A stretch of 22,860 nucleotides of DNA from DATAMF01 sp964472565 (GTDB lineage Bacteria > Chloroflexota > Anaerolineae > Aggregatilineales > Aggregatilineaceae): NCBI GenBank assembly GCA_964472565.1, contig CAYYNB010000093.1, positions 1-22,860 of the forward strand. Reading direction: 5' to 3'. The notes under the pieces are model-generated. The model made no database searches, had not been told where the DNA came from, and saw nothing but the letters and a program-made list of their open reading frames with translations. A program made the position numbers and the translations under genes. Below are positions 14,218-22,726 of the stretch, one piece after another. Position 1 is the stretch's first letter, and the number at the start of each line of letters is the position of its first letter.

Positions 14218-14886
14218 ATGGACTCCAAACTGACTCCCAAAGCAGAACAGACACGCCAGCATATTCAGGACATCGCGCTGGACTTCTTTTCGACCAAAGG
14301 TTACACGGCAACCACCATGCGCGAGATCGCGGCGGCGGCGGGCTGTTCGCTGGGATTAACCTATCGCTATTTCGGCAGCAAAGAGGCGCTGGTCCTGTCC
14401 CTGTACGAACGGCTGGCTGCGGATACGCTCGCCGGAATCGATCAACTCGCGCCGGGTACGCTGGCGGATCGGTTTGGCGGACTGATGCGGCAGCGCCTGC
14501 CGCAGATGGTGCCCTACCGCGACGTGTTGGGGGCGCTTTTCGGTGCAGCGATGAATCCGGCGGCGCGCACGGGGATTCTGGGCGACAGCGCCAGCCAAAC
14601 ACGCGCGGATACGCGGCAGGCGTTTTTACGACTGGTGAACGGGTCCGGCGATGCGCCGAAAGCAGCCCAGGCCGAAGCGCTGGTCACGCTGCTGGTCAGC
14701 CTGCACTTCGGGATCATCCTGTTCTGGTTGGTCGATCACAGCCCGGATCAGCAAAAAACGTTTGAACTGCTCGACTACTGCTGCAACTCGCTGGCGATGT
14801 TACGCAAAACAATGATCCTGCCGCCCGTCGCCCGCCAGATGCTGCTGCTGGCGCAGATTATCGAGCCGGTCTTTTTCGGGGACTAA
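14218..14886 (+). CDS. TetR/AcrR-family transcriptional regulator
   Basis: The 222-residue protein begins with a TetR DNA-binding domain: HIQDIALDFFSTKGYTATTM, REIAAAAGCS, then LTYRYFGSKEALVLSLYERL. The C-terminal ligand domain is hydrophobic (LVTLLVSLHFGIILFWLVDH) and not assignable. ATG at 14218 follows GAGG with 5 nt spacing. It lies 44 nt after the SDR gene and before a methyltransferase, all on the plus strand, so it may control one or both. No palindromic operator like that of the first TetR gene is seen around it. Confidence 0.88.
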   Translation: MDSKLTPKAEQTRQHIQDIALDFFSTKGYTATTMREIAAAAGCSLGLTYRYFGSKEALVLSLYERLAADTLAGIDQLAPGTLADRFGGLMRQRLPQMVPYRDVLGALFGAAMNPAARTGILGDSASQTRADTRQAFLRLVNGSGDAPKAAQAEALVTLLVSLHFGIILFWLVDHSPDQQKTFELLDYCCNSLAMLRKTMILPPVARQMLLLAQIIEPVFFGD

Positions 14887-14937
14887 AACACCCTTTGCGC
14901 GCGTATCACTTAATGCGTATCACCATGAGGAGAAACT

Positions 14938-15657
14938 ATGCATTCGGAACAGGAAATCGACCAGATTCTACATGCCATTTCCGGCGGGCACGTGCTGGAT
15001 GTTGCTACCGGAATGGGCCACTGCATCGGGTGGATGAAAGACGCGCTCAAAGATTACATCGACTTCACCGGCATTGATGCGACGGACATCACCACGCGCC
15101 CGGATCAAAGCATTTTCGCGGCGGATGATGTGCGTTTTATCCAGATGGACGCGCACCAACTCGATTTTGAAGACAACAGCTTCGATACGGTGACGGTGTC
15201 TTATTCCCTGCACCACCTATCCGATCCCCGGCGCGCCCTCGCGGAAATGAAGCGGGTGCTGAAACCGGGCGGGCATCTGATCGTCACGGAGATGTACTGC
15301 GACAACCAGACCAACGCGCAGCTGACCCACGTGTATTTTCATCACTGGTGGGCGTCCGTCGATACCGCGCTGGGCATCACCCACAACGAAACCTTCCCCC
15401 GCCCGCAGTTGATCGATCTGCTGGACGGCATAGGGCTGGCTGCCATGACCTGCTACGATTTTGCTGATCTGGAAGCCGACCCGCGAAATCCCGAAATGAT
15501 CGACACCCTGCGCGGAACAATTCCCCGTTATCTGGATCGCGCCAAAGATTTACCCAACTTCCCCGCGATTCAAGCCCGCGCCGCCGAAATCTCCACATGG
15601 CTGGACACCTATGGGCATCTGAACACCAGCGTGCTTGTGGCGGTTGGTCAAAAATAG
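14938..15657 (+). CDS. SAM-dependent class I methyltransferase
   Basis: The 239-residue protein has the Methyltransf_11-type fold: motif I VLDVATGMGHCIGWM, an acidic residue ending strand 2 (FTGIDATD), IQMDAHQLDFEDNSFDTVTV and LHHLSDPRRALAEMKRVLKPGG. The cofactor is S-adenosylmethionine; the acceptor is unknown. The LHHL and KPGGHLIV motifs are typical of small-molecule methyltransferases of the UbiE/COQ5 type. ATG follows GAGGAG with 5 nt spacing. It is 51 nt after the tetR gene and may be co-transcribed. Confidence 0.9.
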   Translation: MHSEQEIDQILHAISGGHVLDVATGMGHCIGWMKDALKDYIDFTGIDATDITTRPDQSIFAADDVRFIQMDAHQLDFEDNSFDTVTVSYSLHHLSDPRRALAEMKRVLKPGGHLIVTEMYCDNQTNAQLTHVYFHHWWASVDTALGITHNETFPRPQLIDLLDGIGLAAMTCYDFADLEADPRNPEMIDTLRGTIPRYLDRAKDLPNFPAIQARAAEISTWLDTYGHLNTSVLVAVGQK

Positions 15658-15709
15658 CGCCGACGCTCAAGCCGCATCATTCATGGGGTGCAGCAAGCAG
15701 CGCTCTGCT

Positions 15710-15792
15710 CCTCCTTTCTCCGCGTGCGGGGAAAGGAGGTTGGGAGGATAGGGGTGAACCGAACAACGTCTATTTTCCCCTTATCCCCAACC
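15710..15792. repeat. Hairpin repeat element between convergent genes
   Basis: A 14-bp stem (15710-15723 with 15726-15739, one G-U, 2-nt loop) is followed by a second, imperfect inverted repeat: GGTTGGGAGGATAGGGG (15738-15754) against CCCCTTATCCCCAACC (15777-15792). The whole resembles the structured G/C-rich elements at 546-693 and may act as a bidirectional transcription stop between the methyltransferase and the MBL gene. Confidence 0.6.
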
Positions 15793-15797
15793 GGGTG

Positions 15798-16583
15798 CTA
15801 TTCTTCGGACTGCATCTCGTGAATCACCACAACCTGTTCCGGCATTCCCGGTTGAACCAGCAGTTCGTCTACTTCGGTCACAGACACCTCATCGGGCAGA
15901 ATCGCCAGGAAAGACTCCAATGGTGCGCCGCCGCTAACATGTTCCGCCGGGACAAACCAGTGCATCGGAACAATCGTGCGTGCGTGAATGCGTTCCATCA
16001 GTGGCATAATCTCCTCCAGTGGCGGGCCAGCCGCATCCCCCACCGGCACGAACACCACGTCCGCATCATTCAATTCAGCGTACAGCGCTTCGTCTTCAAA
16101 CGAACCAAAATCACCCAAATGAACTAACTTGATGTCTCCCATCTGGATCACAAAAACCATATTCTCCTCAGGTGATTCGCTCCCATAATCGCCATGTACT
16201 GAGAGATAGCCAGTCACTTCGGTGATCCCGAACCGTTCTGCCGACGGCACCTCATAAATCGTCACCACCGCTGGCAGGCCTTCTATCAGATAAAACGCCA
16301 TGTGATCGTGGTGAGTATGGCTGCACAGAACGACATCAGCCTCAATATCCTCTGGAAACGAATAGGGCATATCCGTATAAGGATCGATAACAAACCGCAT
16401 TCCGTCGGGCGCGACGATCAAAAAACTCGCCCGTCCTAAAAACTGAATCCGCACCTCGCCAGCAGATTCCTCGGTTGGTTCGGGGGTCGCAGTCAGCGCG
16501 GCGGCAGACATCGACACCGGGGCGGTTCCGGCCAACAAAAACAGGATCAACAGCACAGCAGCGGCACAGATCACGTATTTCAT
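15798..16583 (-). CDS. Exported MBL-fold hydrolase (UlaG-like)
   Basis: The 261-residue product has a signal peptide or anchor (YVICAAAVLLILFLLAGTA) followed by a Thr/Pro-rich linker (TATPEPTEES) and then an MBL domain with SHTHHDHM (His89, His91, Asp93, His94), VHGDYG and HLGDFG. The order of motifs fits the UlaG-like (Lactamase_B_2/3) branch, whose members act on lactones or phosphodiesters; many Chloroflexota members are secreted and uncharacterised. ATG at 16583 follows GGAG at 7 nt. A strong terminator lies between it and the upstream kinase gene, so it is a separate unit. Confidence 0.82.
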   Translation of the reverse strand: MKYVICAAAVLLILFLLAGTAPVSMSAAALTATPEPTEESAGEVRIQFLGRASFLIVAPDGMRFVIDPYTDMPYSFPEDIEADVVLCSHTHHDHMAFYLIEGLPAVVTIYEVPSAERFGITEVTGYLSVHGDYGSESPEENMVFVIQMGDIKLVHLGDFGSFEDEALYAELNDADVVFVPVGDAAGPPLEEIMPLMERIHARTIVPMHWFVPAEHVSGGAPLESFLAILPDEVSVTEVDELLVQPGMPEQVVVIHEMQSEE

Positions 16584-16644
16584 GGTGCATCTCCCCGTTT
16601 TTTGACGTTGTAATTTTATACGGAGTGATCGGATGCACTTCACC

Positions 16645-16677
16645 AAAAAAAACTCGCTGAAGGGGTCTCAGCGAGTT
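16645..16677 (-). terminator. Intrinsic terminator of the first kinase gene
   Basis: A perfect 10-bp stem (AACTCGCTGA with TCAGCGAGTT, loop of seven) followed on the minus strand by eight Ts. Confidence 0.88.
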
Positions 16678-16703
16678 GCTGGTGTTCAATGATCACACAC
16701 ATC

Positions 16704-18263
16704 TTACTGCGCGTTGATCGTGATCGTCGCGGTAGGGCCGCGAATATCGTTGCTCCACGCCACCAACTGCAACACATGCGCGCCGCTGGTATCCGGCGTA
16801 TAGGTGAAGGTGCCCTGCACATCCACCTGCCCGCTGAAAGTCAGACTGCTCAGGGTGAAATCCAGGCGGCGCAGTTCGACGCGCGTCACCCCCAGCGCCC
16901 CATGTGCGGCAAAGCTGATCGTCACCTCATCGCCCAATTCCACAGCGGTATTGTCGGCGGGCGACTGCACCACCACCGAAGGCTGGAGCGACGGCTCAAC
17001 CGTCGGCGTCGGCGGGCTGGTCGGGACATCCACCGGCCCGGCTTCCTCCGTCGGAGTCGCGCCCGCTTCGTTGTCATCAGATGAGAGTAAATCCAGCGCC
17101 AGCAAACCCACCGCGCCCAGAATGATCAGCACGACCACGCCCGCCGCGCCGAACAATAACCAGCGGCTGAGCGTGGAACGGCCCCGCCCGTAGTCGAGTT
17201 CATAGCGCACCGCACCGGGCGATGGCGTATAGGGCCGGGGTTCGGCGTGATAGAGGGGCTGCGGCGGCGGTGCATAATTATTCGGCGCGGGGGGCATATG
17301 ATAGAGCGGCGGCGCGCTCTGGATGGGCGGCGGGGTCTGCACCGGGCGCTGAGGTACCGCAGCCGGAGCAGGTTCGGTTCGGACGGGTGCGGCTGGCACC
17401 TCAAATTGAGTCTGTTCCGGCAGCCGCCCCGGAATATGCAGCGCCTTTTCCAGATCAGCGGAAAACTCGGTCGCAGCGGCATAGCGCTCGTCGCGGTTTT
17501 TTGCCAGTGCTTTGGCGATCACCGGCTCAATCGTGACCGGCAGATCGGGTTTGAGCGTATGCGGCGCGGGCGGTTCGGTGTCGAGGTGCTGGTACATCAA
17601 ACCGTGTGGGGTTTCGGCGGCAAACGGCACCTGTCCCAGCAGCATCTGATATACAATAATCCCCAGTGCATACACATCCGTCCGGCCATCGACAGGTTCA
17701 GCGCGCCACTGCTCCGGGGCCATATATGTCGGCGTGCCCATCACCGCGCCCGTTTGGGTCAGGCCGGTAGCCGATCCGCCGCTGATCATCTTGGCGATAC
17801 CAAAATCGGTCAGATACGCATTCCCCAGATCATCCAGCAGCACGTTCGTCGGCTTGAGATCGCGGTGGACGATGCCGCGCCGGTGGGCGTAATCCAGCGC
17901 CGAGGCGACCTGCTTGGTGAGTTCCAGCACGCGCTCCACCGGAACCGGCCCCTGGCGCAGTTCGTGCGCCAGACTGCCGCCTTCCATCAGCCGCATGACC
18001 AGATACATCAGGTTGTCATGCTTGCCGAAATCATACACGGGCAGAATATGCGGGTGCTGAAGTTTGGCAATAATCTGGGCTTCGCGCTCGAAGCGCGCCA
18101 CGAATTCGGCATCGGTGGCGAGGTCGGGCGAGATCACTTTGATCGCCACGTCCCGATCAATATTCAACTGGCGGGCGCGGTATACCGTCGCCATGCCGCC
18201 CTTGCCGATAGGATGCTTCAAAATGTACTGGCCGATTTGCGTGCCGGAAAGACTGTTCATCAT
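16704..18263 (-). CDS. Transmembrane Ser/Thr protein kinase with an extracellular Ig-like domain
   Basis: The 519-residue protein has a Hanks-type kinase domain (about 12-275): GKGG loop at 20-23, VAIK (Lys42), HRDLKPTN (133-140), DFG (153-155), and GTPTYMAPEQ. A proline-rich juxtamembrane stretch (about 280-350), one membrane helix (about 368-391) and a Thr/Pro-rich stalk lead to an extracellular Ig-like beta domain (VVVQSPADNTAVELGDEVTI). It should phosphorylate cytoplasmic Ser/Thr in response to an outside signal. The activation loop contains many Thr residues. The start codon is one of two adjacent ATGs without a strong ribosome binding site. An extended -10 TATACT lies at 18304-18309. 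It is a paralogue of the neighbouring kinase. Confidence 0.93.
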   Translation of the reverse strand: MMNSLSGTQIGQYILKHPIGKGGMATVYRARQLNIDRDVAIKVISPDLATDAEFVARFEREAQIIAKLQHPHILPVYDFGKHDNLMYLVMRLMEGGSLAHELRQGPVPVERVLELTKQVASALDYAHRRGIVHRDLKPTNVLLDDLGNAYLTDFGIAKMISGGSATGLTQTGAVMGTPTYMAPEQWRAEPVDGRTDVYALGIIVYQMLLGQVPFAAETPHGLMYQHLDTEPPAPHTLKPDLPVTIEPVIAKALAKNRDERYAAATEFSADLEKALHIPGRLPEQTQFEVPAAPVRTEPAPAAVPQRPVQTPPPIQSAPPLYHMPPAPNNYAPPPQPLYHAEPRPYTPSPGAVRYELDYGRGRSTLSRWLLFGAAGVVVLIILGAVGLLALDLLSSDDNEAGATPTEEAGPVDVPTSPPTPTVEPSLQPSVVVQSPADNTAVELGDEVTISFAAHGALGVTRVELRRLDFTLSSLTFSGQVDVQGTFTYTPDTSGAHVLQLVAWSNDIRGPTATITINAQ

Positions 18264-18303
18264 CTATTCGCCGGATAAATAAATATCAGATCTATCGCGT
18301 CAT

Positions 18304-18309
18304 AGTATA
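18304..18309 (-). promoter_or_regulatory. Extended -10 promoter of the first kinase gene
   Basis: TGGTATACT on the minus strand, about 40 bp before the start. No clear -35. Confidence 0.5.
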
Positions 18310-18361
18310 CCAGGATTATGGCGAGTGCTGGGCTTTTTGTGTCCCCCATAAACGAGGGTGA

Positions 18362-20173
18362 TCAATCCGAACACAGCGTCAGTTCGTCGGCCTGACGGCT
18401 CGACACCCACCCGAAGCGCCAGCGCCCATCGTCCGTCGCGCCGTAGTACCACGTAGTGCCATCCGATCCCGTTTCCACGCGGAAAACCGTCAGCAGCGTG
18501 CCCTCATATAACAGCGCGAAACGGTTGGCATCCGGGTCCGGCCTGAAGCGCAGATCGGTGCTGGCCTGCGTCGTCTGGATGGTGCAGATCGCGCCCGCCG
18601 ATGAATCCTGCGACGAGATCAGCGGCAGGCTGGCACACGCACTGGCCGGTTCGAGCACGACATACAGATCATCCACCCAACCTTCGGCCAGATACACAAA
18701 TCCGGTAGTGGTATGCAGCAGCGCCGGGCGCGGATCGTCCGGCTGCAAATTGCCCACCGGATTATAGCCGGTGCCGGGGCCGTTGCGGATATTCACCGGA
18801 ACGTTATTTTTCGGGCGAACCAGACACACACCGGGAGCTTCAGGCGTGAGGGTAACGGTTGGCGACACCATGATCGTATTCGTTGGCGGCACAACCGGCG
18901 GGGTAGCGCTGGCTGGCGGTGTGATCGCGCCGGGAGTCGAGGTTGGTTCGACGGGCACCAGCACACTTTCCGTCGCCGCGAGAGTCGCCGTGTCTCGCTC
19001 ATCCTCGCGCTCGCCGTCGTCTCGATTCACGAACAGCACCACCAGCAGGATCAAACTCGCTGCCGCCAGCATCCCGCCCAGTATCAGCAGCGCCCGCACC
19101 CGGCGGTACAGCGCGTCCGAGCGTTTGCGGCGCGGCAGGGCCGGCTGCATCGGCGGTGTAAAGAAGCGCGGCGAATAATTCAAAGGGGCCGGGACAGGCG
19201 GCGCACCCTGCAAGCGCTGCGCCCAATCCGGCAGTTCCGCGGGCCGTACCTGGCGCAGTTCGTAGGTCGATTCATCGAGTTGCCCCACCCCTGTTTCATC
19301 CGTCGCCGGGTAACGTTTGGCCGGGCGTTTGGGCTGGTAATCGGGGCTGGGCGAACGCATGACCACCTGCCGGAAGGCGTCCGCGAAGTCCTGCGCGGAA
19401 CTGTACCGGTCCGCCGGATGTTTCGCAATCGCCTTAAACACCACCGCTTCAATCGCCCCCGGCAGCGTCGGGTGGTAGCGTGTCGGGCTGGCGGGCAGCA
19501 TATCGAGGTGACTGTACATCAGCGCGAACGGGGTGTCCGCATCGAAGGGCTGGAGTCCGACCAGCATCTCATACACCACCAGGCCCAGCGCATAAATATC
19601 GGTACGCGCATCGACGGGTTGGGCGCGCCACTGTTCCGGGGCCATATACGTCGGCGTGCCCATCAGATGCCCGCTGGCGGTGATATTCACCGTACCGGAC
19701 AGCATCTTAGCGATCCCAAAATCGGTCAGGTAACTGTTGCCCTCTTCATCCAGCAGCACATTCTGCGGCTTAAAATCCCGGTGGATCACGCCTTTGCTGT
19801 GCGCATAGGTCAGCGCCGAGGCGATCTGAGTCAGCAGCGCGGCTGTCCGCCGCAGCGACAGCGGGCCTTTTGCCATCTCGCTCGCCAGCGTGCCGCCGCG
19901 AATCAGCCGCATCACGAGGTAGATCAGCCCTGCCTGCTCGCCGTAATCGATCACCGGCAGAATATGCGGGTGCTGCAAGTTGGCTATCGTTTCGGCTTCG
20001 CGGCGAAACCGGGCGCTAAATTCCGCGTCATCGATCAGATCGGAAGACAGAATTTTGACGGCCACATCACGCCCAAACGCCGTCTGCTGGGCGCGATACA
20101 CCACCGCCATCCCGCCCTTCCCGATGGGTTCCAGCAGCCGGTACTGGCCGAGCAGTTGTCCCGCAAGCTCCAT
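18362..20173 (-). CDS. Transmembrane Ser/Thr protein kinase with two extracellular SH3b-like domains
   Basis: The 603-residue protein has a Hanks-type kinase domain (about 11-270) with GKGGMAVVYRA, VAVK (Lys40), HRDFKPQN (131-138), DFG (151-153) and TPTYMAPEQ. Phe in place of Leu in the HRD loop is tolerated in this family. A single membrane helix (about 361-382) and a Thr/Pro-rich stalk lead to two small cysteine-containing beta domains (VNIRNGPGTGYNPVG; DLRFRPDPDANRFALLYEGT) that look like SH3b modules, which bind cell-wall fragments. It is a close paralogue of the next gene and probably senses envelope state. ATG is followed by a membrane-compatible start; GAGG lies only 2 nt before it, AAGG 9 nt before. 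Confidence 0.93.
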   Translation of the reverse strand: MELAGQLLGQYRLLEPIGKGGMAVVYRAQQTAFGRDVAVKILSSDLIDDAEFSARFRREAETIANLQHPHILPVIDYGEQAGLIYLVMRLIRGGTLASEMAKGPLSLRRTAALLTQIASALTYAHSKGVIHRDFKPQNVLLDEEGNSYLTDFGIAKMLSGTVNITASGHLMGTPTYMAPEQWRAQPVDARTDIYALGLVVYEMLVGLQPFDADTPFALMYSHLDMLPASPTRYHPTLPGAIEAVVFKAIAKHPADRYSSAQDFADAFRQVVMRSPSPDYQPKRPAKRYPATDETGVGQLDESTYELRQVRPAELPDWAQRLQGAPPVPAPLNYSPRFFTPPMQPALPRRKRSDALYRRVRALLILGGMLAAASLILLVVLFVNRDDGEREDERDTATLAATESVLVPVEPTSTPGAITPPASATPPVVPPTNTIMVSPTVTLTPEAPGVCLVRPKNNVPVNIRNGPGTGYNPVGNLQPDDPRPALLHTTTGFVYLAEGWVDDLYVVLEPASACASLPLISSQDSSAGAICTIQTTQASTDLRFRPDPDANRFALLYEGTLLTVFRVETGSDGTTWYYGATDDGRWRFGWVSSRQADELTLCSD

Positions 20174-20208
20174 AACCTCGCGCCTTTCTGACAGCGAATC
20201 TCCCTATC

Positions 20209-20214
20209 ATTATA
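20209..20214 (-). promoter_or_regulatory. -10 box of the second kinase gene
   Basis: Perfect TATAAT about 35 bp before the start. The -35 region is not consensus. Confidence 0.5.
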
Positions 20215-20269
20215 CCGGGAGAAACGCGATCTGCGCGGTGCTCAATTTTAAGGCCGATCCCCAAAAAGC

Positions 20270-21418
20270 CTAATCCGCCCACCGCCACGATCCCGCCGCC
20301 GAATCGAACAGGACGGTTTCTCCGGTGGGTATCGTGATCGACACAGGCTCGTAATTTTCCATCCGCGCCGTAGACAGATACCCCTGCTCCGCGCTGACCG
20401 CCCAGCTTAGACGATCCCGCACGGGCGCGAACGCCCCCCACACCTTGCCGAATCCATTTTCGGGGCGCACCCGCCCCACCGGAACACCCCAATACGGGTT
20501 AGCGGGCAGCGTGGCATACTGGCTGAACGAATACACTTCAAACAACCCGCCGCGCAGCGTATCCGCATCGTAAAACACATAAATATCCTGCGTATCCGCC
20601 CGCCAGATCATAAACCCATGATCAAACCGCTGGAAGGTCGTGCCCGGCTGATTTTCGTAAAGTTCCGGTTCCAGCACGTCCACCGCCAGCGTGGAGTCGT
20701 CTACATCCTCATACTCGTTCCCGTCGCTGGTATACGTGACGCGCACCGCATACAGTGTGATCTCGATCTCGCCGGGGACCGTGCCCACCGGAATCCGAAC
20801 GGCCTGGCTGCCCACCGTTGGCAGCGCGGGTACCCGCCCGATGATCACGCCCGCGCTTTTGATTTCGATCCGCGCCGCTTCCACGCCGTGAACCGCCCAA
20901 TTGACGATCACCGCGCTGCCCGTCTGGACGGTGGGTGTATTGGTGCTGAAATGGACGATATACGTATCGGGACTCGGTTCGCTCGTGTTGTACTGCCACG
21001 TGGTCTGGTCCGGGCTGATCTCGTACACGACCCCGTTGGATTGTGTCAGCAGGGTGCTGCCGCCCGCCGTCGTCCGAATCCGCATATAAAAGCCGACTTC
21101 CGGGTAAGTGGGGGAACCCAGCAACTGCCGGACCTGGGGATAGTTCTTCCAGACTTTCCCAAATCCGAAAAGGGGCGGCGTCTGCCCATCGACCAGCCCT
21201 GACGCATCAGGCAGCGCGGCATAGGTCGAGGCGGGAAAGGTGAGCACCGTCTGATTGTTCGCCAGCACCCAGATCAAGCTCGTATCCGCGCGCCAGAGCA
21301 TAACACCGTTGGCGAAATACTGCCCCGTCGCATACACGACCTCATCCGTTTGCGCCGCCGCTGCGGGAGGCAGAGCGCATAAGACCACTACGATGATCAG
21401 GAACAGGAACTTTTTCAT
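20270..21418 (-). CDS. Secreted repeat protein with an Ig-like domain between two related modules
   Basis: The 382-residue protein has a signal peptide (KKFLFLIIVVVLCALPPAAAA, cut near AAA/QTD). The mature part contains two copies of a module, about 30-140 and 265-382. Both contain an MLWRADT or MIWRADT strand, a GFGKVW segment and a WQY/WRW end. Between them lies an Ig-like stretch (TPTVQTGSAVIVNWAVHGVE). Nothing enzymatic is recognised; binding to an envelope or extracellular ligand is plausible. It overlaps the upstream phosphatase gene by 4 bp (ATGA), so the two are translationally coupled. That coupling suggests it is an output or sensor protein of the same pathway. Confidence 0.78.
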   Translation of the reverse strand: MKKFLFLIIVVVLCALPPAAAAQTDEVVYATGQYFANGVMLWRADTSLIWVLANNQTVLTFPASTYAALPDASGLVDGQTPPLFGFGKVWKNYPQVRQLLGSPTYPEVGFYMRIRTTAGGSTLLTQSNGVVYEISPDQTTWQYNTSEPSPDTYIVHFSTNTPTVQTGSAVIVNWAVHGVEAARIEIKSAGVIIGRVPALPTVGSQAVRIPVGTVPGEIEITLYAVRVTYTSDGNEYEDVDDSTLAVDVLEPELYENQPGTTFQRFDHGFMIWRADTQDIYVFYDADTLRGGLFEVYSFSQYATLPANPYWGVPVGRVRPENGFGKVWGAFAPVRDRLSWAVSAEQGYLSTARMENYEPVSITIPTGETVLFDSAAGSWRWAD

Positions 21419-22662
21419 GCGGCACCTCTCCTCTGAATGACGAACAGTGTCATATCGTCTAACTGGGGCGCTGGCCCCATGAAGGTCTGGACATCGGCCA
21501 GCAGCGCGTCCAGAATGGTTTGCGCCGTGCCGTTCATTGTCGTCTGCCCGACTTCCAACAGCCGCCGCGCGCCGATCTGGTCCCCGCTCACATTTTGCGC
21601 CTCGCTGATTCCATCCGTATACAGAATCAGGGTATCCCCCAGCGCGAACGATACTGTGCGCTCCTGCCAGATCATATCCTGGAACATGCCCAGCGGAATC
21701 CCGGTTCGATCCAGGATCGAGGCAGTCAGGTCGCCGTGCAGCAGAATCGGCGGGTTATGCCCCGCGTTGGTATAGACCAGCGTGCCAGCCGCCAGATCGA
21801 GCACCCCATAAAACACGGTCACAAACTGGTCCGAGCGTGTATCCGCCAGAATCCGGTCATTGGCTGACCTCAAAGCCTGGGCGGGCGCATCGGGATACTG
21901 CACGGCGAAGGTACGAATCAGCGTGCGGCTGAGAGCCATAAACAGCGCCGCCCCCGTCCCCTTGTCGGTCACATCCGCAATCAGAATACCCAGTTTTTGC
22001 TCGCCCAGTTCGATAAAATCATAATAATCGCCTGTAGTCTGCCACAGCGGGATCAGGTGGGCGGCCATATCCCAGCCCGGAACCTGGGGCACAACTTCCG
22101 GCAAAAAGCGGTGCTGGACCTCCCCCGCCGTCGCCAGATCGTGTTTCATCTTTTGTTCGGCCTGCGTCTGCATGCTCCGTGCCTGATCAGACGAGCGCAG
22201 CCGCGCGCTGAGAGTCGCCATCATGCTCAGGGCCAGCGCGGCGTTGGATACCAGCAGATGCTCGAACGAGGTGCGGTTGATGATCAGCAGGCTCGACGGT
22301 TCCAGCGCAACAGCCGTTGCCGAACGACTCCGCTTTTCGATCACCGCCATTTCACCGATCACTTCCCCGCTGCCCCGGTAGCCCAGGACCGTCAGCGCCT
22401 CAGACTGCCCTTTGATGATGGCGATCTGGCCGGACCAGATCAGCGCCATAAAATCTCCCTCTTCCCCTTCGTCAAAAATGATCTCCCCCGGTGCGCAGTG
22501 GGTTTCGGTTGACCATTGGGCGCGCATATCGGGACTCAGCGAGGCGAAAAATTCAAAGAGCGGCGATACCGTGATCGTCGAGATGTCGAGCGTATGCAGC
22601 GAACTGGCATGCGCCGCGAGGAGCTGATCCATCGTCTGTGGTGTGAGCGAACGGCCCGTCAT
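21415..22662 (-). CDS. SpoIIE-type PP2C phosphatase with N-terminal cyclic-nucleotide-binding domain
   Basis: The 415-residue protein has an N-terminal cNMP-binding domain (about 34-155; HCAPGEIIFDEGEEGD and GEMAVIEKRSRSATAVA match the phosphate-binding cassette), a coiled linker, then a SpoIIE/RsbU-like PP2C domain (about 180-410): TTGDYYDF, IADVTDKGTGAALFM, NAGHNPP, LYTDGISEAQN and QLDDMTLFVI supply the metal-binding Asp residues. Such phosphatases dephosphorylate anti-sigma antagonists or Ser/Thr-phosphorylated proteins; a cyclic nucleotide would gate it. The partner could be a product of the nearby kinases, which is inference. ATG follows GGAGGGG; a strong promoter (TTGACT, 16 bp, TACAAT) lies upstream. 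Confidence 0.93.
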   Translation of the reverse strand: MTGRSLTPQTMDQLLAAHASSLHTLDISTITVSPLFEFFASLSPDMRAQWSTETHCAPGEIIFDEGEEGDFMALIWSGQIAIIKGQSEALTVLGYRGSGEVIGEMAVIEKRSRSATAVALEPSSLLIINRTSFEHLLVSNAALALSMMATLSARLRSSDQARSMQTQAEQKMKHDLATAGEVQHRFLPEVVPQVPGWDMAAHLIPLWQTTGDYYDFIELGEQKLGILIADVTDKGTGAALFMALSRTLIRTFAVQYPDAPAQALRSANDRILADTRSDQFVTVFYGVLDLAAGTLVYTNAGHNPPILLHGDLTASILDRTGIPLGMFQDMIWQERTVSFALGDTLILYTDGISEAQNVSGDQIGARRLLEVGQTTMNGTAQTILDALLADVQTFMGPAPQLDDMTLFVIQRRGAA

Positions 22663-22698
22663 GACCCCTCCTCTAGCTGGTGCAGGGCGCTACCTGTG

Positions 22699-22726
22699 AT
22701 TGTAAGACAGAAACCGCCTGAGTCAA
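22699..22726 (-). promoter_or_regulatory. Promoter of the phosphatase-secreted protein operon
   Basis: Minus strand -35 TTGACT (22721-22726), 16-bp spacer, -10 TACAAT (22699-22704). Beyond it, 22727-22860 holds no recognisable gene; its end is purine-rich with two GGAG-type sites, perhaps the leader of a gene beyond the window. Confidence 0.65.

Noticed and set aside
17247..20191. Long plus-strand frames opposite the two kinases
   Set aside because: Arg/His/Gln-rich shadows with no motifs or start signals; the kinase frames are unambiguous.
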